DNA of 47,599 bases, from contig CANOFO010000011.1 in assembly GCA_947565305.1 (NCBI GenBank), positions 1-47,599 of the forward strand, in the 5' to 3' direction. The first letter of the stretch is position 1; each line of letters begins with the position of its first letter. A program made the position numbers and the translations under genes. Origin of the DNA: an uncultured Lachnospiraceae bacterium (GTDB lineage Bacteria; Bacillota; Clostridia; Lachnospirales; Lachnospiraceae). The notes under the pieces were generated by a model. That model saw only the letters and a program-made list of their open reading frames with translations, did no database searches and had not been told where the DNA came from. Of the stretch, positions 34,545 to 43,600 are shown piece by piece.

Positions 34545-35390
34545 ATGGCAGAAAATGAAGGCTGCAGCAGTGCGGCAACCTGTTCCAGGGAGAGCTGTGA
34601 AGGCTGCCCAAGCAAGGGAGGCGCTTCTCAGAGCCTTGTGGAGGAAATGAATCCATTTTCCAGTGTAAAAAAAGTAATTGGCGTGGTCAGCGGCAAGGGA
34701 GGCGTAGGAAAGTCCTTTGTGACGGCGTCTTTGGCATCGTCCATGCGGGAAAAGGGATATGAAGTAGGAATTTTGGATGCAGATATCACAGGTCCTTCCA
34801 TTCCGAAAATGTACGGTGTGCATGGTCCTGCAGAGGGAAATGATATGGGGCTCTTCCCAATCCTGGCAGCAGATGGCACGAAAGTAATGTCTTTAAACCT
34901 CCTGATGGAGGACGAGGAGGCGCCTGTCATCTGGCGCGGACCAGTGATTGCTTCCACCGTGAAGCAGTTCTGGCATGACGTTTTCTGGGGCGATTTGGAT
35001 TATCTTTTTGTGGATATGCCGCCGGGGACCGGTGACGTACCGCTCACGGTATTTCAGTCCCTGCCGGTAGATGGGATTGTGATTGTGACCTCTCCGCAGG
35101 AGCTGGTACAGCTGATAGTGAAAAAAGCCATCCATATGGCGGAGATGATGGACATTCCAGTTCTGGGGCTGGTTGAAAATTACAGTTTCCTCAAGTGTCC
35201 GGATTGTGGAAAAGAAATCAAGCTGTTTGGCGATAGCAAGATAGAGGAAGCCGCGGCAGAGATTGGCGTTCCTGTATTAGGGAAGATGCCGTTGGCCCCC
35301 GAATATGCCAGGATGGCAGATGAAGGGAAGTTCCATCAGATTAAGAATCCTTACCTGAAAGCGGCTGTGGATAAGGTAGAGAATTTATAA
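34545..35390 (+). CDS. Mrp/NBP35 family Fe-S carrier ATPase
   Basis: A 281-residue P-loop ATPase of the Mrp/ApbC/NBP35 family, which binds and transfers Fe-S clusters. The N-terminus has four Cys (positions 7, 13, 18, 21), then VVSGKGGVGKS at about 47-57 (deviant Walker A), DADITGPSIPKMYG, VDMPPGTGDVPL, and a CPDCGKEI pair near 218 that binds the bridging cluster. It sits just upstream of the Tad-like locus but is separated by a terminator. The CxxC and N-terminal Cys argue against TadZ, the ParA-like protein of Tad systems. Confidence 0.92.
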   Translation: MAENEGCSSAATCSRESCEGCPSKGGASQSLVEEMNPFSSVKKVIGVVSGKGGVGKSFVTASLASSMREKGYEVGILDADITGPSIPKMYGVHGPAEGNDMGLFPILAADGTKVMSLNLLMEDEEAPVIWRGPVIASTVKQFWHDVFWGDLDYLFVDMPPGTGDVPLTVFQSLPVDGIVIVTSPQELVQLIVKKAIHMAEMMDIPVLGLVENYSFLKCPDCGKEIKLFGDSKIEEAAAEIGVPVLGKMPLAPEYARMADEGKFHQIKNPYLKAAVDKVENL

Positions 35391-35414
35391 TAGTTTGTGT
35401 CATTTGACAATGCG

Positions 35415-35459
35415 AAGCCTTACAGGGAGCGGACTTGCTCTCTGTGGGGCTTATTTTTT
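35415..35459 (+). terminator. Intrinsic terminator after the Mrp gene
   Basis: AAGCC and ACAG-GAGC (35415-35430) pair with GCTC-CTGT and GGCTT (35437-35452), then ATTTTTT. Confidence 0.8.
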
Positions 35460-35757
35460 GCCAGAATTTTTGTGATATATTCATAATTGATTTTTTTAAA
35501 ATCAGGGATTACAATACCGATACGGAACGAGGTTCCGTGATATTTTCCAGCCGCCGGCACTCTCTATGCCGGCACAATAAATCTTTTTATTTCTGCATAG
35601 GAATTCCAGGGCGTTAAGCCTTACTGAAACCTGTATGGAGAATCAGATGGAATTCATTATCAGTTGGCAAATCGTTCGCCAATTACCAATGCATGAATGA
35701 AAGAACAATGTTATGTGCTTAGGCAATAACAGAATATCTGCGGAAAGGAGGGATGGC
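35460..35757 (+). other. Non-coding leader of the Tad-like locus with several hairpins
   Basis: No gene is seen over about 300 bp. A weak promoter TTGCCA-18-CATAAT lies at 35458-35487. Small hairpins follow: ACGGAAC-GAG-GTTCCGT at about 35521, GCCGGCA/TGCCGGC at about 35555-35575, and TTGGC/GCCAA at about 35663-35681. No c-di-GMP or other riboswitch class was recognised. Confidence 0.4.
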
Positions 35758-35919
35758 ATGAAGGTTATTTTTGAAGAATATAGCGGCATCATCATCACCG
35801 CAGTGGCAATCATTGCACTGATTGCAGTCGTGGGATTGCTGCTTGCCACAGATGGACCGGTACACACGGCGTTTGCGGACTTAATTGATACCTTGTTTAA
35901 TCAGGCAAAGGTGTCTTAA
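35758..35919 (+). CDS. Flp-pilin-like small membrane protein, 53 residues
   Basis: A tiny protein: MKVIFEEYSGIIITAVAII, then a long hydrophobic helix and a short polar tail ending QAKVS. The Glu-Tyr pair followed by a hydrophobic helix is the hallmark of Flp/Tad pilins, but here it lies at residues 7-8, so there is no prepilin leader. If MK were removed the Glu and Tyr would sit at positions 5 and 6, as in mature Flp. AAAGGAGGG at 35745 sets ATG 35758; no in-frame start upstream has a ribosome site. It opens the Tad-like locus and could be the major subunit. Assignment rests on motif and context. Confidence 0.65.
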   Translation: MKVIFEEYSGIIITAVAIIALIAVVGLLLATDGPVHTAFADLIDTLFNQAKVS

Positions 35920-35941
35920 GCTGCATAGACCGGGCTGCCTG

Positions 35942-36089
35942 GAAATCTGGGATGACAGAAATCTTCGGGGCAGATTTAGAAATCTGGGAAGGCAGAAATC
36001 TTCGAGGCAGATTTGGAAGTCTGAGAAGACAGAAAGCTTTGGGACAGATGTAAAAATTCTGGGAAGATGAAAAGTTCCGGGCTTATCAG
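35942..36089 (+). repeat. Four tandem 37-bp repeats before the CpaF-like gene
   Basis: Copies start at 35942, 35979, 36016 and 36053 (GAAATCTGGG and variants). Each of the first two contains AAATCT-7-AGATTT, and CAGATTTAGAAATCTG spans their junction, so the RNA could form serial hairpins. Flanks are the related GGGCTGCCTGGA (35930) and GGGCTTCCTGGA (36105). CCGGGCTT/AAGCCCGG (36077 and 36098) adds a longer stem. No protein reading is convincing. Confidence 0.8.
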
Positions 36090-36137
36090 AAATTAGCAAA
36101 GCCCGGGCTTCCTGGATAATTGAGATTGGAGGAGAGA

Positions 36138-37238
36138 ATGAAATATGACTGGGAATTGACAGAGGAGGAGTTTGGTCCTTTTTACCCTTATATTCGGGAT
36201 AAGAATGTGACAGATATAGATTACAATGGAAAAACTTTGTGGGTGGCAGACTTGGAGCGGGGACGTTATCAGGCGGACAGCCAGGTTACGGAGGAATTTA
36301 TCGAGCGTTTTACCCACAGGATTGCCAATCGGGTCAACAAGCCGTTTAACCGCGCCAATAATGTATTGGAGGCAGAGACGAATGAACTCAGAATCAGCAT
36401 AGTTCATGAATCAGCGGCGGTGTCCGGGCGCAGCATCTGTATCCGCAAATCGCTTCCGCAGGTTCGCCAGACGGTGGAGAGCATGTTGGACAGCGGATAT
36501 TGTTCGGTGGAGATTCTGAGCCTTTTGATTAATTGCGTGAAAGCAAAAATGAACTTTGCTTTCTGTGGGGAGCCAGGCGTGGGAAAGACGGAATGTGCCA
36601 AGTTCTTTTCCAGGTTCATCCCGCCAAATCAGCGCGCTATCACCATTGAGGATAACCTGGAAATGCATTTCCATGAAATTAATCCACACAATGACTGTGT
36701 GGAACTCCAGGTGAGCAAGGATTTAAGCTACACGGAGGCGATAAAGCTCTGTCTTAGGCAGAATCCCAAATGGATAATCTTATCGGAGGCGCGTTCGACA
36801 GAGGTGCAATACCTCCTGGAACAGTGGTCTACCGGAATATATGGGTTCACTACGCTCCATTTGGACGACCTCAGGAACCTGCCGGACCGGATTATGAACA
36901 TGATTGGGCGCTCCAGGGATGCAGACCGTCTGGAGAATTATATTTATGAATTTATCAGTGTAGGCGTTTTGCTGCGCCAGTATCAGAATGAAAATGGCAT
37001 GTTGGAGCGTTATATAGACCAAATGTGTTTTTTTGACAGGTCTGCTGGGAAAAATGCGATTTATATGCTGGTGGAAGACGGAAAACAAATATCAGATGTG
37101 ATTCCGGACGATATTTTGCGGCGGCTGCACCGCGCTGGAATCGGGGAACCTTTTCATTGTCCGCAGACATGCGCCTATGAACCCTTGGATACTGCACTGG
37201 TGAAAGCATTGCGGGGCTTGGAACAGGAGGTTGTATGA
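36138..37238 (+). CDS. CpaF/TadA-like secretion ATPase
   Basis: A 366-residue hexameric-type ATPase that would power pilus assembly or export. Walker A GEPGVGKTE is at about 144, the Asp box ITIEDNLEMHFHE at about 170, Walker B KWIILSEARSTEV at about 211 and the His box GFTTLHLDD at about 236. The N-terminal segment YIRDKNVTDIDYNG is typical of CpaF. The chain is shorter than usual CpaF (about 420-480) and lacks the extra N-terminal domain. GGAGGAGAG precedes ATG 36138. Its stop overlaps the start of the membrane component gene by four bases. Confidence 0.9.
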   Translation: MKYDWELTEEEFGPFYPYIRDKNVTDIDYNGKTLWVADLERGRYQADSQVTEEFIERFTHRIANRVNKPFNRANNVLEAETNELRISIVHESAAVSGRSICIRKSLPQVRQTVESMLDSGYCSVEILSLLINCVKAKMNFAFCGEPGVGKTECAKFFSRFIPPNQRAITIEDNLEMHFHEINPHNDCVELQVSKDLSYTEAIKLCLRQNPKWIILSEARSTEVQYLLEQWSTGIYGFTTLHLDDLRNLPDRIMNMIGRSRDADRLENYIYEFISVGVLLRQYQNENGMLERYIDQMCFFDRSAGKNAIYMLVEDGKQISDVIPDDILRRLHRAGIGEPFHCPQTCAYEPLDTALVKALRGLEQEVV

Positions 37239-38749
37239 AAGGAAGTAAAGATAAGAGCGTGGATAGGAGCAGGGGAAAGTTTGGGCTGTTTCACCCCGGC
37301 AACCTGCAGAAGCAGATTGACAGCTATGGCTACAATTTTTCCATAGGCAGGTATTGCGTATTTCTGTTTATATCGGCTGCAGGGGCTATCGGCTGCGGGA
37401 TGCTGTTTGGTCTACATTGGTATCTGATTATCCCGGTGGTTTTCACCTGTATCATGGTATTGCCGTTTCTTATCCTGGACGGCTATAAGCAGATGTATGA
37501 GCACAAGCAGTTTCTGGATATTTCGGATTACATGGACCAGATGCTGTATTCTTTCCGGCTGAATCAGAAAATACTGCTTGCCCTTAAAGACACGCGTACA
37601 CTGTTTGCCGAGGGCAGGATGCATGAAGTCATTGGAGAGGCAATCAATTACATAGAATGCGGCAGTTACAGATACGAGCTCTACATGGAGGCATTGAAAA
37701 TCATAGAGAACGCATACCCCACGAAACGCTTGTGTGCTATTCACGAATATCTGAGGACTGTGGAGAGCAACGGCGGAGCCTGTGAGGAGGGGATTGACTT
37801 GCTGCTGCAGGATAAGGCGGTGTGGGCAGACAATGTGGTACTGCTGCAGGAGGATAAAAAGGCAGCGCGTACGCGTACAGTTTTTTCGTTGTTTGTGACA
37901 ATGCTGCTTGCGCTGATTTTCCATATGGTATATCGTTCCATGCCAGAGCAGTATACGATTGTCTGCCATCCGGTTACCCAGGGCGTAACAACCTTGTACC
38001 TGATGCTGAATATTATAATTTTCCGCAAGGTAAACCGTCAGATTGCGGGAAGCTGGATTTTCCGGGAAGATACAAAGGGAGAGAAAATCTGTAGGTACTT
38101 TGAAATGATAAGCAGCTATGACGAGAAGAAAGAAGCAAGGAAGAGTTTTGTTTTTGCAGGAATTGCTCTGGGGACTGCCATTTTATTCTGCCTGTTTGGA
38201 CAGGCATTGGCGGCAGCCCTGGCAGTGATTGCAGCTATCCTGCTGCTAAATCAGCATAAGATTGGTTACCGGCTTGCTTACGATAAGGTGGTACAGGAGA
38301 TTAACCGTGTATTTCCAGGATGGCTGATGGAAATGGCGCTGCTTCTGCAAGGAAACAATGTACAGGTTTCCATTGAAAAGACCATTGACCATGCGCCCAT
38401 TGTATTGCGGAGCGAGCTGCAGAATCTTTCTGACAGCCTGAAACGGACGCCGGATGCCATTGAACCCTATCTCGAATTTCTGGGAATGTTTGAATTGTCT
38501 GCCGTGCTGTCTGCGATGAAAATGCTCTATGCCATCTCAGAATCCGGCAATGGAGATGCGCAGTCGCAAATCCGTATCCTTGTGCAGCGCAACAGCAAGA
38601 TGATGGACAAAGCGGAGAAGCTGTCCAACGAGAAGAGCCTGGCTGGGATTAATGGGACTTTTTATCTGCCCCAGGTGACCGTGTCTGTCCAGACTGTGGC
38701 GAATATGGTGGTATTTATGTTGATGTTTTTAGGGCAGATGAAGATATAG
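37235..38749 (+). CDS. TadB/TadC-like inner-membrane platform protein, double length
   Basis: A 504-residue membrane protein. Helices occur at about 44-85 (a pair), 213-232, 252-268 and 310-345 (a pair), with one at the C-terminus (VANMVVFMLMFLGQM). Two cytoplasmic helical domains, at about 95-205 and 350-480, both resemble the T2SS F fold; the second is clearer (EINRVFPGWLMEMALLLQGNNVQVS). Typical Tad systems have separate TadB and TadC of about 300 residues, so this looks like a fusion of both. It overlaps the ATPase gene (ATGA), fitting a stoichiometric complex. Confidence 0.75.
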   Translation: MKGSKDKSVDRSRGKFGLFHPGNLQKQIDSYGYNFSIGRYCVFLFISAAGAIGCGMLFGLHWYLIIPVVFTCIMVLPFLILDGYKQMYEHKQFLDISDYMDQMLYSFRLNQKILLALKDTRTLFAEGRMHEVIGEAINYIECGSYRYELYMEALKIIENAYPTKRLCAIHEYLRTVESNGGACEEGIDLLLQDKAVWADNVVLLQEDKKAARTRTVFSLFVTMLLALIFHMVYRSMPEQYTIVCHPVTQGVTTLYLMLNIIIFRKVNRQIAGSWIFREDTKGEKICRYFEMISSYDEKKEARKSFVFAGIALGTAILFCLFGQALAAALAVIAAILLLNQHKIGYRLAYDKVVQEINRVFPGWLMEMALLLQGNNVQVSIEKTIDHAPIVLRSELQNLSDSLKRTPDAIEPYLEFLGMFELSAVLSAMKMLYAISESGNGDAQSQIRILVQRNSKMMDKAEKLSNEKSLAGINGTFYLPQVTVSVQTVANMVVFMLMFLGQMKI

Positions 38750-38765
38750 GAAAAGGAGTGGCGGT

Positions 38766-39101
38766 ATGGGACAGATTATGAAAACGTATCTGGGAGTATT
38801 TTTTCTGTTGGTGACTGGAATGGTGGGAATCGGCGTGGTAACAGCAGGAATCCAGTCGGCAAATGCCAGGAATTACCACGCGGATGTAATCAGTGAAATT
38901 GAGTGCAGCAATTTTAACGCTGCGGTAGTGGCAGCCTGCCAGCAGCAGGCCAAAGAATCTGGGTATGAACTGGAGGTAAAGACTGTGGATTATAACCCGC
39001 AGGAACATGTGAGGATGGCAGAAATTATCCTGCATTATGAATATGCCATACCGATACTCAATCTGGTGACGGACCATCAGGTGCGGGGGTTTGCTAAATA
39101 G
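38766..39101 (+). CDS. Pseudopilin-like membrane protein, 111 residues
   Basis: One hydrophobic helix at residues 8-28 (LGVFFLLVTGMVGIGVVTAG) follows a very short head. The exported part is about 80 residues with two Cys (ECSNFN and AACQQQ) that could form a disulfide, then a KTVDYNPQEHVRMAEIILHYEYAIP beta segment. This matches the architecture of TadE-type minor pilins though not their exact signature. AAGGAG precedes ATG 38766; ATG 38778 (MKTYLG) is an alternative that would give the same MK start as its neighbours. Confidence 0.6.
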   Translation: MGQIMKTYLGVFFLLVTGMVGIGVVTAGIQSANARNYHADVISEIECSNFNAAVVAACQQQAKESGYELEVKTVDYNPQEHVRMAEIILHYEYAIPILNLVTDHQVRGFAK

Positions 39102-39119
39102 GGGAAGGAGGAATCCATA

Positions 39120-39224
39120 TTGAAAACTGTGATAGAGGAGTTTGGCGGTGCCATAATCTATGTGATTGCAGGAGGAGGTATGCTGGGAATTTTTGCATAT
39201 CTGCTGAAATTACTGTTGGCCTAA
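39120..39224 (+). CDS. Flp-pilin-like peptide, 34 residues, TTG start
   Basis: TTG at 39120 lies eight bases after AAGGAGG. It encodes MKTVIEEFGGAIIYVIAGGG followed by a hydrophobic end ending LLKLLLA. The EEFGxxII motif matches the EEYSxxII and EEYGxxII of the proteins at 35758 and 39303. It is little more than a single membrane helix. The gene is very short but has a strong ribosome site, lies in the operon line and shares the motif, so I believe it is real. Confidence 0.65.
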   Translation: MKTVIEEFGGAIIYVIAGGGMLGIFAYLLKLLLA

Positions 39225-39302
39225 CATTGTGCGGATGGATGATTCTGCAAAGCCAGGGCAGTATGTATGGGAATAGGAGATATTTACAGGAGGTGGATGA
39301 TA

Positions 39303-39443
39303 ATGAAAGAAGTATTTGAGGAATATGGAAAAATGATAATTGCAGCCGTATCTTCCGTGCTGTTGGTGGGATTCGCGGCGGCTTTTTTGACAGCAGGACA
39401 GGCTTTTGAGATGATTACTGCTTTTTCCCAGAGCATTTGTTAG
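39303..39443 (+). CDS. Flp-pilin-like peptide, 46 residues
   Basis: MKEVFEEYGKMIIAAVSSVL opens the chain, continuing hydrophobic and ending ITAFSQSIC. The EEYG motif followed by a 25-residue helix is close to mature Flp pilin. ATG 39303 is nine bases from AGGAGG; ATG 39297 in the same frame is only three bases away. The terminal Cys is unusual. The next gene begins 9 bp later behind AGGAGG that overlaps its stop. Confidence 0.7.
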   Translation: MKEVFEEYGKMIIAAVSSVLLVGFAAAFLTAGQAFEMITAFSQSIC

Positions 39444-39452
39444 GAGGTAGCG

Positions 39453-39917
39453 ATGAAAAAGGTATTTGAAGCAGTGCCAGATATGGTTCTTCCGGCCGTT
39501 GTTTTTTTGGCAATCGTGTCAATCCTTGTGGGAGCTGCGCTTTTTGGCAAGATAGGAAAGCGCATGGAATCCGAAGGAGAAGATTTTACACGGATGCCGG
39601 ATAGCCAGGCCGTACAGGATTTGTGCGAAAGGAAGTCGCCCCTCATTCAATGCATTGGGAAGAAACGGTGGGCTGCAGGGGAAAAAATTGCAGTTGCAAA
39701 AATTTTTGCTGCAGCTGATGCAGAGGGGAATAAAGTGGATGTCATGGTGTTGGATATCACAGACCAGGATGGGTTTAGTGTCATAGAATCTTATCAAAAA
39801 GACACCGGGCAGGCTGTATTTTCCAGGAGAGGTGTATATACATTCTCTCTGGCAGCAATGGATGGGCAGCGCAAAAGAGGGACAGGAAAATTCGCTGTTC
39901 TGGTAGATGGAAAATAG
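39453..39917 (+). CDS. Pilin-like anchored protein, 154 residues
   Basis: The head MKKVFEAVPDMVLPAVVFLA resembles the MKxVFEEY starts of its neighbours but has lost the EY pair. A helix at 11-31 is followed by an exported domain of about 120 residues: beta-rich (KVDVMVLDITDQDGFSVIES, VFSRRGVYTFSLAAMDGQR), with Cys in LCERK and IQCIG. The second half looks like a small beta-sandwich. Ribosome site AGGAGG at 39443. It could be a minor pilin or adaptor. No family was recognised with confidence. Confidence 0.65.
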   Translation: MKKVFEAVPDMVLPAVVFLAIVSILVGAALFGKIGKRMESEGEDFTRMPDSQAVQDLCERKSPLIQCIGKKRWAAGEKIAVAKIFAAADAEGNKVDVMVLDITDQDGFSVIESYQKDTGQAVFSRRGVYTFSLAAMDGQRKRGTGKFAVLVDGK

Positions 39918-39929
39918 GAAGGAGACTTC

Positions 39930-40517
39930 ATGAAGCATATGGTTTACGGCATTGCACTATTGGCGATAGCAGTCATGGTGGTTGCCGGTGTGATGATAGT
40001 CAGTGGGAAAGACGTCCGGGAGAATGAGGCAGATAAAGCGTTGAATACAGCAGTGGAGCAGACATTGGAACAGCTGAAAAAGCATGGGAGTTATGAGATT
40101 GACAATGCGCAGGAACTGATTGCAGATTTCCAGCAGGCGCTGCTGCTGCATATTTCTTCCGATGCAGATTTGGAGGTGAAGATTCTTACTGCCGATACGG
40201 AAAGAGGTGTACTGGATGTGAAAATAACAGAGACATACAGGACAATCAATGCCAGGGTAAAACAGGCAGTATGCCGGAAAACGGTGATTTTGGAAGAATA
40301 TTCAGATAAAAGAGGTTACTGTATGGTAGAGTTCCGTCTGGACGGAGCCGTCTATGCAAAATATTCGCTGTATCAGGGCAGTGCGATTGTTACTCCTTCC
40401 AAGCCGCAGAAAGCAGGCCATGTATTTCGGGGTTGGAGGAAAGCAGACAGCAGCTGTTGGCTGACGGATGGCATGGTAACGGAGGAGGACATAGCATTTG
40501 AAGCAGTATTTCAGTAA
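39930..40517 (+). CDS. Membrane-anchored protein with C-terminal InlB-type repeat
   Basis: A 195-residue protein with a helix at residues 5-25 (YGIALLAIAVMVVAGVMIV) straight after MKHM. A TadE/TadF-like exported stretch with a long amphipathic helix follows (ADKALNTAVEQTLEQLKK), then a beta domain. The last 45 residues (TPSKPQKAGHVFRGWRKAD, then a VTEEDIAFEAVF end) match the Listeria-Bacteroides (Flg_new/InlB B) repeat, also found in the large protein encoded next. This shared fold suggests the two act together at the cell surface. Confidence 0.7.
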   Translation: MKHMVYGIALLAIAVMVVAGVMIVSGKDVRENEADKALNTAVEQTLEQLKKHGSYEIDNAQELIADFQQALLLHISSDADLEVKILTADTERGVLDVKITETYRTINARVKQAVCRKTVILEEYSDKRGYCMVEFRLDGAVYAKYSLYQGSAIVTPSKPQKAGHVFRGWRKADSSCWLTDGMVTEEDIAFEAVFQ

Positions 40518-40521
40518 AGGA

Positions 40522-40593
40522 GGAAGGCAAATGCGATGCATTTTTAAAGATGCCTTCCGACGAACTGGCAGGTGACGCAAAGCGTCACGTGCC
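40522..40593 (+). other. Two hairpins between pseudopilin and adhesin genes
   Basis: GGAAGGCA (40522-40529) pairs with TGCCTTCC (40551-40558). GTGACGC-AAA-GCGTCAC (40572-40588) is extended by GGCA/TGCC (40567 and 40590). Neither is followed by a U-tract. They may tune translation or segmental mRNA stability ahead of the large gene, or be partial termination sites. Confidence 0.6.
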
Positions 40594-40622
40594 GATACCA
40601 TTATTATACTAGGAGGAATCGG

Positions 40623-43600
40623 ATGAAAATGATCTTGAGCATCTTGCTGTCTTTTAGCCTGTTGCTAATGGGTGTTCCGATAGCAGGAGAGGCAGACGCA
40701 GAGAGCCGGTGGGGAACAGCGGCTGAAGGAGAACAGCAAGTGCAGAGTAATGTGCAGGGAGAAGAGGAACTGCCCGAAGAGGGGACACAAGCGCAGAAAG
40801 GGAATGCAGCAAAGGAACTGCCCAAAGAGAGGGCAGAAGCGCAGAAAGGGAATGCAGCAGAGGAACTGCCCGAAGAGGGGACAGAAGCACAGAAAGGGAA
40901 TGCAGCAGAGGAAAGCGAAGCGGAAAAAGAAGAGTTGGGGCAAACTGCAGATAGGAATGCTGTTGTCCCCGAAGGAAAGAACGAAGAAAAAGCAGCAGCA
41001 TCAAATAGTAAAGCAAAGAAAGCGGAATCTACAGGAAATAAGCTGGTGCAGAAAAAAGCCGGGGCAGATACGGAGATTACGGAAACAACAGGGGCAGTGG
41101 AAGCATTGGCGGAGACAAGGGCAGCCGGACCAATGCTCGTAAATGTACAGCAGGACAAGGAGAGCAAATGTCTGCGGCTGCTTGAGGGAGAAATGGTGTC
41201 CCCGGGAAACAAGGAAGGCTACCACACGGCAGTAAGCCGCAAAATTAACTGCCGCCATACCGCGCTTGGCTTCAGGATTGGCAGTATAAGATGTAATAAG
41301 GCGGCAAGCCCACTCAACCCGACCAGGAAGGAACTGAATAACAACGTTCAGCTGACTGGGATGCTGCGTGGGAAGACCATCAAGGAAAAGAAGATTACGG
41401 CGTACAACCCGGGAGGGGAAGACAATACCGTGACGCATCTGAACCTTGAAGTGGAAGTGGATGCGCCAGGGGAAGACGGCAAAAACCTGAACTGGCTGGT
41501 TGCCGGTCCCTATGTCTGTAAGGGGGACGGCTATGCGGGATATGCATATACAGAGCGGCATTTTTCCTACTGCCCGAACACGGAGAGGTACTATTATGCA
41601 GCCAGTTCTCATGTATGGCTGGGCTGTACGAAGGATAGGAATGGCGGTAACAATGAATTCCATGATAATGAGTGCACCCATCAATTCAGCCTGTACAAAT
41701 ACGTTCCCAACAGCTATAAGGTGAGGTACGATGCAAATGATGGGATGGGTACAGTTTCCGGGCAGAACGCAACTTATGACCAGGCATTTACATTAAGGCC
41801 CGGGAATGGGTTCAGCCTTACCGGGCACACTCTGACTGGGTGGAACACAAGGAAGGACGGCAAAGGGCAGACATATGGGTTGGGAGAGAGCGTAAATAAC
41901 CTGACCACAGAAGACGGCGGAGTTGTCATATTGTATGCGCAGTGGCGCCCAAACTGGCTGAGTGTGCGGTATCATGCGAACGGGGGGAATATAAATCTGT
42001 GGAATGCGACCCAGTCTATCAGTTTCTATCTTGACAGCTGGTCATATGGGAATGGAAAAAAAGAACCGGCAGATTTCAGCTTTTTCGGGTTATCCAGGGA
42101 TGGATATGACAGGAAAGACGGCGCGGAATGGAATACCAGCCCCGACGGCATGGGGAAGTCTTTTGACCAGGACGTGGGTTATCTGGTGACAGACTATGCG
42201 CCGGGAATCACAGCTGCAGACCAGGGCATCACCCTGTACGCGCAGTGGGAGCCCAAGACCTACACGGTCACGCTGGACAACAGGCTCAGCGGACCGGATA
42301 AGGCAGGGACAGGGCAAATCTATAAGAAATATACAAAAGGCATTTATTTGGACAGAACATGCAGCCAGAAAGCGGCAAAAATCATGCTGCCGGAAAAGAA
42401 AGGATATCAGTTTCAAGGATATTATAATCAGGGTGGAAAGCTGATGGTTAAGAGCGATGGCAACCTGACAGATGCGGCAAAGAACAGGAAAGACGAAATC
42501 GGGGACGAGACATGGGAGGCACGCTATCACTACCTGATTGAGTGCGAGGACTATGCAGATATTCCCTGTGACCTTGAGAAAACGGCAGGTGATGACCGGG
42601 AGGAGCTAGGCTTGAAGCTTACTTATGACAGAAACACAAGGAAAGTGCATGTACATACCGGGCAGCTGTGGTGCAGTATTTCCCTCGCGGCACAGCCCCA
42701 AGGTACGCAGATAGGAGAATTCAAATCATCCCTGGCGGTAGGTTCGGTAACCGGGAATACCGGATTATTACCGGAAATGCGGCTTTCCCTCAATGTTACG
42801 GAGGGTGCGGCATATCGGATGACCTTGGAAAAGGATGGCAGAACGCTCTGTGACCGTTTGGTTTATTACAAAGACGGACGTTTCCGCACACTTGTGAAGT
42901 TGGGGGAACAGAAAGCACAGGCAAAAGAACATGGAAGCAGTATCGCGGGCAGCGCATGGAACAAGCAAGCACAGGGTAATTACAGTCTCTATTGCTACCA
43001 TGGCTGTTCCGAACTGGAAAATATCCAGAAGCCAGGGACCGTGTACCGCTATTTCCGTTATAAAGATGTCAACATGGCGTACAGCGGCGCCGGAGCAACC
43101 TGGGGAAGCAATACGCTGGAATATGACGTCTCCCTAGAAGACATGTACCAGTTCCGTGGTAACGAGTTCAAAAAAGAAAAAACTGAGACCAAATATACGG
43201 CAAGCCAGAAGCCGTATCAATGCAAGGTGAAGTATAGTTTCCAAGGATGGGAGATGGAAAGCCCTTTCCTTGGATGTGACAGGAAAAGACCTGTTTATGC
43301 TGAAAAAAAGCAGAAGGGAACAGCAGAAATATATCTGGAAGCCGAAAGAACAGAGGGCATATCAGACCACACCATGGAGGATATCGGCACTTACCAGAGT
43401 GCAGAACCTATCCGCGTTTTTCCGGGATTGCCTGGAAATGCCAGGGCAGCACAGGGAGACTGGGAAAGTGCAGTGATGACCGTGGATTCTCAAAAAAACC
43501 ATGCAATGGAATACATCAATCTGATGGCGAAATGGGATTCCTGTCCAACCATCACAGTAACGCCTGGGGAGAAGCTGGAATTCTATGAGGGTGAGGAGGT

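Noticed and set aside
34545..35390. Mrp/NBP35 ATPase as the missing TadZ of the Tad-like locus
   Set aside because: It has the N-terminal Cys cluster and the CPDC pair of Fe-S carriers and is separated from the locus by a strong terminator.
35460..35757. c-di-GMP riboswitch in front of the pilus-like genes
   Set aside because: None of the conserved core words of the two c-di-GMP classes could be found; only simple hairpins are present.
35942..36089. 37-bp repeats as a CRISPR array
   Set aside because: The units are directly adjacent with no unique spacers and there are no cas genes in the window.
35881..36099. 72-residue minus-strand reading frame over the 37-bp repeats
   Set aside because: It is the translated repeat array with no ribosome site and runs against the operon.
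40572..40593. GACGCAAAGC in the hairpin before the adhesin gene as part of a GEMM riboswitch
   Set aside because: It is fully explained by a simple GTGACGC/GCGTCAC stem and the other riboswitch segments are absent.
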